This document shows, piece by piece, positions 1 to 7,213 of a DNA stretch of 12,135 bases. Below the pieces are notes generated by a model that was not told where the DNA came from, ran no database searches, and saw only the letters and a list, made by a program, of their open reading frames with translations. The stretch's first letter is position 1; the number at the start of each line of letters is the position of its first letter. The stretch covers positions 1 through 12,135 of the forward strand of contig JBBRGG010000100.1 in the NCBI GenBank assembly GCA_038240875.1. Direction: 5' to 3'. The position numbers and the translations under genes are program-made. Source of the DNA: JBBRGG01 sp038240875. Its GTDB lineage: Bacteria; Planctomycetota; Phycisphaerae; Phycisphaerales; UBA1924.

Positions 1-666
1 ATCGTCGCTGGCCCACACGATGACCAAGCCCTCACCGAATTCAAAGATCGCTACGCCGACCGCCTCACCCTTTTGGGAGCCCGCATCATCAAAGGCGGTA
101 AATCTCACCGCTGGGAAACCGTCGCGGCAGCTCTCGCATATGTGCCCGACGACTGTACCTATGTCGCAATTCATGACGCGGCGAGACCTTGCGTCAGTTT
201 CGACATTCTCCACCACGTCTTTCGCGCAGCCTGCGCCCACGAGGCCGCGATCCCGGGGATACCTCTCGCCGACACCTTGAAATTAACCCGAATAGATGAA
301 AATTTGGCGTCTGCAACAGACACTGATCGAGCAGCTTCGATTCTGGGCATGGAAACCAAGCCAAAACCTGCTCGCGTCGTAGAATCAACTGTGCCTAGGC
401 AGAGTTTGTACGCCGCCCAGACGCCGCAAGTCTTTGAGAAGCAACTAATTAAGCGTGCATATGCCCAGCTTGCGACAATGTCCGAAAGTGATCGCGGGGC
501 GATCACCGACGACGCGTCATTAGTAGAACGTCTTGGCATTACAGTAGTTGTAGTCGACGGCGACTCTCGCAACATCAAGCTGACCCACCCCGCCGACATC
601 GATATCGCTCGTGCCATCATGGGGTTACGCGCGACCGAAGGCCGGGCAACACACAAGAAATTTTAA
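1..666 (+). CDS. ispD: 2-C-methyl-D-erythritol 4-phosphate cytidylyltransferase (IspD), 5' end outside window
   Basis: IspD couples CTP to 2-C-methyl-D-erythritol 4-phosphate in the cytoplasmic MEP pathway of isoprenoid synthesis. The open frame enters from the left edge, and 221 residues are visible. By comparison with the remembered E. coli protein (236 residues), about 55 N-terminal residues are missing, including the CTP-binding Gly-rich loop. Family landmarks appear in the right order: GG-x3-R-x2-T, HDAARPC, PLADTLKL, the AAQTPQVF block, ITDDAS and NIKLTHPADIDIA. The TTG at 73 lies inside the fold and is not the true start. Between DTLK and TVPR there are about 35 residues where E. coli has about 11, so this copy carries an insertion of roughly 24 residues. 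No gene follows closely, so ispD is probably the last gene of its transcript. The family call is secure. Confidence 0.95.
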   Translation: MVAGPHDDQALTEFKDRYADRLTLLGARIIKGGKSHRWETVAAALAYVPDDCTYVAIHDAARPCVSFDILHHVFRAACAHEAAIPGIPLADTLKLTRIDENLASATDTDRAASILGMETKPKPARVVESTVPRQSLYAAQTPQVFEKQLIKRAYAQLATMSESDRGAITDDASLVERLGITVVVVDGDSRNIKLTHPADIDIARAIMGLRATEGRATHKKF

Positions 667-702
667 CCTCAGTAAAGCAAACACAAGAAAACTATTGGGA
701 GA

Positions 703-718
703 ATCTGCGAGCGCAGAT
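703..718. other. Short perfect inverted repeat downstream of ispD
   Basis: Two 7-base arms, ATCTGCG and CGCAGAT, flank AG, so an RNA hairpin of 6 pairs with a GAGC loop is possible. It lies 37 bases after the ispD stop. No T-tract follows on either strand, so it is a weak terminator candidate at best and could equally be a protein-binding dyad. The rest of 667-957 shows no convincing gene or promoter. Confidence 0.35.
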
Positions 719-944
719 CAATCAAGTGGAAATATGTAGGGCATCGTGACCGATTGCATACCGTTCAAGACGATAACCGATTTTGCCTCCCCGGTACGGT
801 GTGAATGACTTTCAGAAGTCCGGGCAAATACCGGCGCGTGGCCTGCCGATAATCGCACTGGGATCGTATATTGTTATCAGTTCGTGTACTTTCGGTTTGG
901 TCAAACGAGCTTGGTGTCGAGTCGTTGGCCATCAATCTGGTTCT

Positions 945-952
945 AGAAGGAG
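945..952 (+). promoter_or_regulatory. Ribosome binding site that fixes the GTG start at 958
   Basis: AGAAGGAG lies 5 bases before GTG at 958-960, an ideal Shine-Dalgarno arrangement. It selects this start over the in-frame upstream codon at 871, which would put 29 residues ahead of what is clearly a signal peptide. Confidence 0.8.
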
Positions 953-957
953 TTGCC

Positions 958-1929
958 GTGAAGCGTTCCAAGTCTTCGTCTGCGACCATTGCGTTGCTCG
1001 TAGCCATTGTTCCGTGTGCCGCGGCCTATGCACAGATTGTCACGCCTCCCCCGGCGAGCATCCCGACGCCCACCGAGTTTGAGTTGAAGACCCCACCTCC
1101 TACCCCGCCCCCGATGGCGCGCCCGCCACTGAATCCTGCGGCCAACCCTGCTGGCAACCCTGCAAGGCCTACTCGCCCCAGACCCGCCGAAATCCCATTA
1201 CCCGACCTCAAGTTCACCTCGCTTGTCCAAAAGGACGCCAGCGGCAAGGTGATTGCGCTGACCAAGCCAATCGACCTCTCGGCGCTCGCCGTCAACCCAA
1301 TGGTGAACGATGAACAGCGAGCCAAGATGGCCGACTATCTTAAGGAACGCAGCGCGACCTTTGAGCAGATCGTGGTCAACAACCTCGAAATCCTTGATCA
1401 GATCGAGAATGGCTTGCTCGAATCCACCGATTGGACAGACCGCGCGAGCTTTGGCCCAGTAGTCCAAGCGACCAAGCCGATGATGCCTAGCGCCGCGCCA
1501 AAGTCATTGGTTCTTGAACTCGAATCGCGCCAGTTGATCGACATCCAGCAGAAGGCATTCAACGCCAAGATCGCCAAGGAATACCGCGACGCGATGACGC
1601 TCGCGCGTCCTGGTGCCGATGCGCCCAAGGAAGTTGTCCGCGAGCATTCCAAGCGAGCCATTGGCAGCGCGTATCGCGAATCACTCGACGAATCAATGCA
1701 GACCTATCGCGCGCTGCTTCTCGAAGCCGCGCCCAACACCGGCGCGATCCTGCCGACGGTCGGCCTTGACGCCGCCGCCGCAAGCGAAGCGGCGACTCGA
1801 GCCAACGCTGTTGCGCAGGCCAATGATACCGACACGCGCCTCGAAGCAATGCGTACTTTGCTGCGAGGCATGACCGCCGACCAGCGCAAGGCATTTGTTG
1901 CAAAGGTGATGTCGATGCGGGCGAAGTAG
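958..1929 (+). CDS. Secreted proline-rich helical protein of unknown function
   Basis: 323 residues from a GTG start. The N-terminus is a classical signal peptide: Lys/Arg at 2, 3 and 5, a hydrophobic core at 9-19, and likely cleavage after AYA at 25. Residues 26 to about 82 are a low-complexity Pro/Ala/Arg linker with several PPP runs and no predicted fold. Residues from about 85 to the end look mainly alpha-helical and charged, with amphipathic stretches, an Ala-rich helix around 270-290, and a C-terminal part rich in Arg, Lys and Met. There are no transmembrane segments after the signal, no lipobox and no catalytic motif I recognise. It is probably periplasmic or envelope-attached. The gene stands alone. 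Its stop codon falls inside the edge of the transposase remnant, so the native C-terminus may have been altered. I do not recognise the family. Confidence 0.85.
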   Translation: MKRSKSSSATIALLVAIVPCAAAYAQIVTPPPASIPTPTEFELKTPPPTPPPMARPPLNPAANPAGNPARPTRPRPAEIPLPDLKFTSLVQKDASGKVIALTKPIDLSALAVNPMVNDEQRAKMADYLKERSATFEQIVVNNLEILDQIENGLLESTDWTDRASFGPVVQATKPMMPSAAPKSLVLELESRQLIDIQQKAFNAKIAKEYRDAMTLARPGADAPKEVVREHSKRAIGSAYRESLDESMQTYRALLLEAAPNTGAILPTVGLDAAAASEAATRANAVAQANDTDTRLEAMRTLLRGMTADQRKAFVAKVMSMRAK

Positions 1930-2159
1930 CTTTCACCGACTTCGACGGGTCCACGAAACGGACGTTCAAGCTCGCACTCCTCAGCTATGCGTTCGCGCAA
2001 ACAGGCGAGAAAGCGGTTCACGCTGTTGCGATTTAGGCCGCATCCTACAAACAAAGAGTCGCGCGATCTGGACCGCCGTGAGATCGGCGGCCACGTGACG
2101 CAGGAACTTACGAAAATAGTTTTTGAAATTCGAGAACGGACGACATGGCATTTTTTCAC
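1923..2159 (-). pseudogene. IS1595-family (ISPna2-like) transposase fragment, frameshifted and truncated
   Basis: Reading leftwards from GTG at 2159-2157, the frame gives VKKCHVVRSRISKT. At about 2126-2111 the similarity moves to another frame (YFRKFLRHVAADLTAVQIARLF). At about 2055-2041 it returns to the first frame (GLNRNSVNRFLACLRERIAEE, then a block ending VEVGESYF). Joined, these follow the N-terminal HTH region of IS1595-type transposases and the start of the DDE domain, remembered as GLNRNTVNR, LRERIAEYCE and EVDESYF. The first catalytic Asp of VDESYF is Gly here (codon GGT at 1937-1935). Similarity stops at about 1923, so most of the catalytic domain is gone. Two frameshifts, a lost catalytic residue and the truncation make it non-functional. 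Family identification is from memory of conserved blocks. Confidence 0.75.
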
Positions 2160-2210
2160 TATAAAACACCCTGTCTCGGATTTTCCGGATGGCTTAGCTA
2201 GCCATGACCC
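1923..2210 (-). mobile_element. Truncated IS1595-family insertion sequence remnant
   Basis: This is the left part of an insertion sequence read on the minus strand. It holds the N-terminal region of an IS1595-type transposase (bases 2159-1923) and about 50 bases of upstream leader. The outer end is placed near 2210, where the minus strand begins GGGTCATGGCTAGCTAAGCC; this fits my memory of an IS1595-type terminal repeat but is not proven. The other end, with the rest of the DDE catalytic domain and the matching inverted repeat, is absent. No target duplication can be assigned. The fragment fills most of the gap between the genes on either side. Confidence 0.6.
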
Positions 2211-2352
2211 AAAATTCATACGCGAGTATTGGCGGACAATTGTTGTATTTGCTACGTCTTTAAACAAGTAAGACATGTGTCGATGCGCACGACATTCGTG
2301 TTACACTGCTTTCTCCGACGCGTGCGCAGTAGCCAGGTGCGGGTTGCCACAC

Positions 2353-5253
2353 TTAACACCCGCCCGCTTCAAAGGTCATAAAGAACACAGCGACATCATC
2401 GCCTGTGATACCGCCATCGATGTTGACGTCGGCACACGTCGCCCCCGACTCATACTCGAAGAAAAACGCCGAAACGTCGTCGCCTGTCACGCCGCCATCT
2501 TGATTGAAATCAGCGGCACACGCCGTGCATGCGGTCGAAATAGGGATGCGAAGCAGTGCCGTCCCGACCGCGGCATCACTCGTGCACGCTTCCGCCGAAT
2601 CAAGGCCGCGAAGCGTGACCATCGCCAACGCGTCGGCTGTAGAAACGACAACGCCCGCCGACATGATCTCGCGCACAAAGACTCTGCTCGCAGCTTCGCC
2701 CATTACAAGCTCGTTTTCGCGAAGAAGTTGCCCCGAGCCCATCAGCATTACGACCGAATCATTCAATGTAGTGATTCCCACATTTGCGCTCGTTGGTGTA
2801 GAAGTCGCAAGCGCGAGCCGACCCGCAAGAAGCCTGGGCCCGCCCGCTATCGCCGACTCGCCGATGTTCTCCGCGTTGGCCGCGTTGGCAAATGCCACAA
2901 ACGCAAGATCAGTCGCGGTGCTCTGCGCAGCCCAGATCGGCCCATCGGTCCACGCGACCTGGCCGCTCTGCGTGATGATCTCGCCATTTCGAATCAGGGC
3001 CATCGAGCCATCGTTCCTACGAACGCTCAGCCACCACGCTGCGGCCGCGTCAACGCTCATGAATCCCAGCGGTTCGATATCTGCCAGAGTCGCGCCAGCG
3101 TTTGCGATCTGTAGCGCGATGTTCTCTTGCGCGACACATGCTACTACTGAAAAACCGAATCCCTGGATCGCGACACGATCAAGGCCGCTGGTTGTGGGAA
3201 AGGTCACCGAGCCAGCAATGGTTGCAGGCGCGAGCCAAGTGTTTAATGTGGGGTCCGCCGAAAGAGCGCGCCCAGGCACACCAGTATCAAAGTCGCGCGC
3301 AACGTGAATGGTCGTCGCGCCATTCCCATCAACCTGTCCAGTCGGCAGCGTCACGCCTCGCTGGGCCAGCAGCGTGTTCCCGTCGTTCGCGAGGATGGCA
3401 CGGTCAAACGCGCTGCTCACCCCGCCGATCGAAGCCGCGTATGCAACGTCGCTATTCGCGCCGATGACCGGGCCGCCGATGTTTGAGCCAACGCGCACGC
3501 CAAATCCAAGCGCGGGCAAATCGGTCGCGGCTTGCTCCGCGATCAACGAAATCAAACCTGATCGCGTCGCGCGAACAACGCACGCGCGCGAAGCATTTCC
3601 AAACGTGATTTTGCCAACAAAGGCAACATCGCCCAAGTCATTAATCGCCGCAGCTTCAAGCGAACTGGGCGCAAGCGCTGGCCCTACAAGCGCATCTACA
3701 CGCGGACCAACCCCACGCCTTGCAACAATCGTGCCTGATTCGCTCGCGTCGCTGCGCACCCGCACCAAGAGCAAATCCTGCGCGCCGCTCGTTCTTTCAA
3801 CCAGCACATGCACCAAGCCCCACGCGCCATCGGGGCTGCGTGCAATCCCCGCCGCTCCAAGGTCATCAACCCCAAGCCGCACGACGCGCGCGTCGACAAG
3901 CCCCGCGCCTAGACCTGCATGCCTTATATCTTGCGGATCGCCAATGAGCCATTCAAGCGCGCTACTCGCATCACTCGCAATCGTTGAAGCCAGGACGCTC
4001 GCGCCCAGGCCAGCACCGACAATCGCGCCGCCCGCGTTACCACGCACGCGGACAACGCTCGCCGACTCATTATCAGCCGGCACCGGATCAACATTGTCCG
4101 ACGCTGCACGCGCCACGATCAATACATCTCCCACACTCGCATCTGTGATCGTGAGCTGCACTGTCCTCGCTGCGTTGGGCACAATCGCGCCCAAAGGCAC
4201 GACCCATCCAGTGCCCGCTTGCCACGCGCCCGCAGGCACCGAACTCATTCCTGTGCCACTGGTCCTACCCGCAATCGTAAACGTTGCCCGTGCGCCAGGC
4301 GTCGTAACCGTGCCACCAATGTGCGTAAGTAACGCCGACACAACCAACGTCTCGCTAATTCGCACCGAACAAGGCGCAGGTACCGCCAGCACAATCCGAA
4401 GATCGTGCTCGACCTGGTCCATAAAGTTTGGAGCCCATGTTGCCCCGCTTGCGGTCGAGTCGCTGCTCACCGTCAGCTGCGCGACAGGCGCTTCATACAA
4501 CATCGTCGTCAGGTTTAATGGATACGACCATTCGCGTTCGTCGGCAACAAGCCACACATACCCGCCACCAACGGCGATGCCATCGATGTCCGTTTCCTGC
4601 ACCGCACCATCCATTGGGTACGTAGCGAGAAACGCCGGGGTTGCGCTGGCATAAGGCCACGCAATCGCATACACACCACGGCCAGAAAGCACGCCAACAT
4701 TGTCATTGGAAAAGATCAGCCGCTGCGTTGCCGGATCAAAGTCCATCCCACCCAGATCAACCGTGTTGACGGGGCTGGCTTGCTCGAAGGAACGAACTAG
4801 AGTGGTCGCCGCGGTTATGGGATTGATCTCGACGAGCTTAGAAGTCTGCACATTCTGCGAACCGCCGGTGCCATAGAGAATGCCTCGTACCGAATCCCAC
4901 GCCATCCCACCACCAACATTGGTAACTTCGCCACTGAACGAGCCAACAAGCGTGGGGGCAATCGCGCCATTGTTCCAACGATAAAGCCTCGATCCATTCG
5001 AAATATAGAGCCCGTTCGCGTCGGCGGCCATCGCGTACGCACTCACACCCGAAAGTGACGCGACGGAAAGTGGCGACTGAAAGCGCGAGCGCGCAACTTC
5101 ATACCGTGTGAGCCCGGCGGCTGGCCGAGTGGCAAAACCGGCGATGAGCTGCGCATAACAGGCTTCTGTTGCGGCCGCTGCAAACATGACAGCACACTTC
5201 GCGAGCAGCGAACACACGACGCCATGTCGAAAGCCAAACGCGGTATGAGACAT
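2353..5253 (-). CDS. Large secreted propeller/DUF11-like protein with C-terminal GC-type dockerin-like module
   Basis: 966 residues. GGGGAG lies 5 bases upstream of the ATG. A signal peptide is likely, with cleavage after CYA at residue 34. Residues about 70-280 read like a propeller, with short strands such as LYISNGSRLYRWN, ILYGTGG and GMDFDPATQRLIFS. Residues about 284-405 resemble a DUF11/CARDB-type beta-sandwich ending in the typical VDPVPADNESASVVRV. Residues about 410-905 are a long run of beta-rich segments of the kind INDLGDVAFVG and NSDVAYAA, perhaps a second propeller; no catalytic residues are evident. Residues 909-966 (bases 2529-2353) are the dockerin-like module: C-x2-C, two DxNxDGGxTGDD loops, Cys at module position 32 and a terminal GGC. 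A role in surface recognition or scaffolding is inference. The gene follows the sugar-dehydrogenase gene on the same strand, but a terminator and a 200-base leader separate them. Confidence 0.9.
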   Translation of the reverse strand: MSHTAFGFRHGVVCSLLAKCAVMFAAAATEACYAQLIAGFATRPAAGLTRYEVARSRFQSPLSVASLSGVSAYAMAADANGLYISNGSRLYRWNNGAIAPTLVGSFSGEVTNVGGGMAWDSVRGILYGTGGSQNVQTSKLVEINPITAATTLVRSFEQASPVNTVDLGGMDFDPATQRLIFSNDNVGVLSGRGVYAIAWPYASATPAFLATYPMDGAVQETDIDGIAVGGGYVWLVADEREWSYPLNLTTMLYEAPVAQLTVSSDSTASGATWAPNFMDQVEHDLRIVLAVPAPCSVRISETLVVSALLTHIGGTVTTPGARATFTIAGRTSGTGMSSVPAGAWQAGTGWVVPLGAIVPNAARTVQLTITDASVGDVLIVARAASDNVDPVPADNESASVVRVRGNAGGAIVGAGLGASVLASTIASDASSALEWLIGDPQDIRHAGLGAGLVDARVVRLGVDDLGAAGIARSPDGAWGLVHVLVERTSGAQDLLLVRVRSDASESGTIVARRGVGPRVDALVGPALAPSSLEAAAINDLGDVAFVGKITFGNASRACVVRATRSGLISLIAEQAATDLPALGFGVRVGSNIGGPVIGANSDVAYAASIGGVSSAFDRAILANDGNTLLAQRGVTLPTGQVDGNGATTIHVARDFDTGVPGRALSADPTLNTWLAPATIAGSVTFPTTSGLDRVAIQGFGFSVVACVAQENIALQIANAGATLADIEPLGFMSVDAAAAWWLSVRRNDGSMALIRNGEIITQSGQVAWTDGPIWAAQSTATDLAFVAFANAANAENIGESAIAGGPRLLAGRLALATSTPTSANVGITTLNDSVVMLMGSGQLLRENELVMGEAASRVFVREIMSAGVVVSTADALAMVTLRGLDSAEACTSDAAVGTALLRIPISTACTACAADFNQDGGVTGDDVSAFFFEYESGATCADVNIDGGITGDDVAVFFMTFEAGGC

Positions 5254-5326
5254 GACAACTCCCCAACTTTACAGCAAAGCTAAAAACGACCCCTGTACCG
5301 GAAAGATCGATTTGAAGGATACACAA

Positions 5327-5361
5327 CTCTGTGTGTGTGTGCGCACACGACATACACAGAG
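5327..5361. promoter_or_regulatory. GT-repeat and palindrome in the leader of the 966-residue protein gene
   Basis: On the plus strand CTCTGTGT (5327-5334) is the exact reverse complement of ACACAGAG (5354-5361). Between them lies a second perfect palindrome, GTGTGCGCACAC (5337-5348), formed by a GT run meeting CACAC. The nested dyad lies 74-108 bases upstream of the ATG at 5253. That is a suitable place for an operator or a 5'-leader hairpin. Function is inferred from position only, and the GT tract could also be a simple variable repeat. Confidence 0.35.
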
Positions 5362-5454
5362 CACTGTTGATAACGGCAGGAGCAAATGCGCAAATTTTTG
5401 GAGCTTGCTCATCTTGCCACAATGACTATTTTGCTTGGCTTTCCTGAAAAACGA

Positions 5455-5486
5455 AACAGGCCTCGAGAAGTAGCTCGAGGCCTGTT
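5455..5486 (-). terminator. Rho-independent terminator of the sugar-dehydrogenase gene
   Basis: A perfect 13-base-pair stem (arms 5455-5467 and 5474-5486, core CAGGCCTCGAG) surrounds a 6-base loop. On the minus strand the stem is followed by TTCGTTTTTC, a T-rich release tract. It lies 57 bases past the stop codon at 5543. It separates that gene from the next minus-strand gene, which therefore needs its own promoter in 5254-5454. Confidence 0.88.
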
Positions 5487-5542
5487 CAAGAATCACAAAT
5501 TGTTTGTAAACAGGTTTTACTAAATTGCCCGAAGCCGATCTC

Positions 5543-7213
5543 TTAGCAGCCACCGGATTCGTAAGCAGAGAAGAAGGCCGCGATATCGTCGCCGGTTATG
5601 CCACCATCGACGTTGGTGTCGGCGCAGCCACTGCCAGCTTCGTAATCGAAGAAGAAAGCGGCGATGTCATCACCCGTGACGCCACCATCTTGGTTGTAGT
5701 CGGCGGGGCAAGCGGCACAGCCAGGCGCTTCGCACACATCCGGAATGCCGTTATTGTTCGCATCCACGACCAAGCCGCTGGCGATTTCGCAGTTGTCGGC
5801 TACGCCATTGGTGTTGCAATCAATCACCACCGGAGGAGTGGGGCCAGGAAGAATCTTGAAGACCTGACCACCAGAGCGATCACAGATGTAAAGCTCGCCC
5901 GCAGCGTCTTCACCAAAGCTGGTGACGTTCTGGATCTCAACTGCGCCCATGCCCAAACCATCGGGATCAACCTGCGAGGTCCAGTCGGTGAAACCTATCA
6001 GCGTGTTGCCACACTTGCGGAACGAAGAAACCGACTGAACGCAAAAATCACTGTAAAAGTATGAGCCGCGCAACCAGGGAATTGCGCTACCGCGATACAC
6101 ATACCCGCCGGTGATCGAGCACCCAAGCAGTGAGGTGGGTCCGGTAACTGTTGTATGGCCGTATTCAAAGATTGGGGGAACCGCAGTCGCAGGCAAAGGC
6201 GAGCACCCGCCAAGCCCTGTGACGCGCGTTCCTTCGAAACAGCGCCAGCCAAAGTTTACGCCTCGCGCCGTCGAAGGCACAACATGAACTTCTTCGCGGA
6301 CGCCTTGGCCCACGTCGGCGATATAGAACTCGCCGGTAACCCGGTCAAAGCTATTGCGCCAAGGGTTACGAACGCCAAAATGAAGGATTTCACGGCGGAC
6401 GCCGCCCGCGCCGTTCGCAAAGGGGTTGTCAGCGGGAATGCGATGGAAAGGCCTGGTCGCGTCCGCCGGAGTCGCGTCGTCGGCGTTACCCGGGATGTTA
6501 TCCAGACCATCGACATCGAACCGCAAGATCTTACCCAAGAGGGTGGTCAGATTTTGAGCGTTGCCATTGCTTGATGCAAAGGGAAGCTGGTTATCGTTGC
6601 CGCCGCCGCCGTCGCCTGTGGCCATATAGAGCATGCCGTCGGGCCCGAAAGCGATCCAGCCGCCATTGTGGTTGTTGGCGGGTTGGGCGATGGTGAAGAG
6701 AATCTGTTCTGATCCCATGTTCGCGTTACCGGTACCGTTGCCGCTGGTGGTACGGTAGCGGGCGACGATCGTCGCTCCGTCGGACGCGCGAGTGTAGTTG
6801 ATGAAGAAGTAGCCATTGGTCGAGAAGTTGGGGTGGAAAGCTAGACCTAGCAGGCCCTGTTCATCGCCGCCAGCGACGGCGCGAGTAACCGTGGCCATGT
6901 CAAAGAAGGCGGCGGCTGGCGCCTGGATGACATTGGACGGAATCGCAACCGTTCGGATTCGGCCATACCAAGGCGCAGTAGAGGTCACGCGGTACCGCTG
7001 CTCCATCACGAAGATACGCGTCGTATCACCAACGGGCGCAGTGACATACAACGGCAGTGCTAACCCGCTGGGGACGATTGTCTGCCCAGCAAGCTGCTGT
7101 GCCGACGCCGTGCCAACGGCTCCCAACATCGAAACTCCAGCCGCCAGACCAGCAGCCATATAACCAGCCAAACACGTCTTTACGCTGCGACGGTTCGTCA
7201 AACTCTTCAACAT
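5543..7213 (-). CDS. Secreted PQQ-dependent glucose/sorbosone dehydrogenase-like protein with C-terminal GC-type dockerin-like module
   Basis: 556 residues. AGAGGAG lies 5 bases before the ATG. A signal peptide ends at about residue 38 (TASA, then QQ). Residues about 42-455 are a six-bladed propeller of the soluble glucose dehydrogenase/HHIP-like family: GLLGLAFHPNF (120-130), NHNGGWIAFGPDG (181-193), MATGDGGGG, GKILRFDVDG, REILHFGVRNPWRN (274-287), FYIADVGQ, NFGWRCFEGTR and GGYVYRGS. His182 and Arg282-Asn283 sit where the family places the catalytic His and the PQQ-binding Arg-Asn pair. Periplasmic or surface oxidation of a sugar is likely, but the substrate is unknown. Residues 465-495 hold two DxNxNGxxDxCE calcium-type repeats. 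Residues 499-556 (bases 5719-5543) are the dockerin-like module with Cys499, Cys502, Cys530 and terminal Cys556. The gene ends at the hairpin at 5455-5486. Confidence 0.93.
   Translation of the reverse strand: MLKSLTNRRSVKTCLAGYMAAGLAAGVSMLGAVGTASAQQLAGQTIVPSGLALPLYVTAPVGDTTRIFVMEQRYRVTSTAPWYGRIRTVAIPSNVIQAPAAAFFDMATVTRAVAGGDEQGLLGLAFHPNFSTNGYFFINYTRASDGATIVARYRTTSGNGTGNANMGSEQILFTIAQPANNHNGGWIAFGPDGMLYMATGDGGGGNDNQLPFASSNGNAQNLTTLLGKILRFDVDGLDNIPGNADDATPADATRPFHRIPADNPFANGAGGVRREILHFGVRNPWRNSFDRVTGEFYIADVGQGVREEVHVVPSTARGVNFGWRCFEGTRVTGLGGCSPLPATAVPPIFEYGHTTVTGPTSLLGCSITGGYVYRGSAIPWLRGSYFYSDFCVQSVSSFRKCGNTLIGFTDWTSQVDPDGLGMGAVEIQNVTSFGEDAAGELYICDRSGGQVFKILPGPTPPVVIDCNTNGVADNCEIASGLVVDANNNGIPDVCEAPGCAACPADYNQDGGVTGDDIAAFFFDYEAGSGCADTNVDGGITGDDIAAFFSAYESGGC

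Noticed and set aside
1987..2271. 94-codon plus-strand open frame
   Set aside because: It is antisense to the transposase relic, has no ribosome binding site and an unlikely composition; the minus-strand similarity explains the sequence.
2275..3114. 279-codon plus-strand open frame
   Set aside because: It overlaps the same minus-strand gene antisense, is Arg/Cys/His-rich and has no ribosome binding site.
3308..4654. 448-codon plus-strand open frame
   Set aside because: It lies wholly inside the minus-strand 966-residue gene, which has a signal peptide, ribosome binding site and recognisable C-terminal module. The antisense frame is Pro/Ser/Thr/Arg-rich shadow coding.
5375..5400. TTATCAACA on the minus strand, resembling a DnaA box
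   Set aside because: It is a single imperfect copy with no cluster or AT-rich unwinding region, and no dnaA or dnaN gene nearby.
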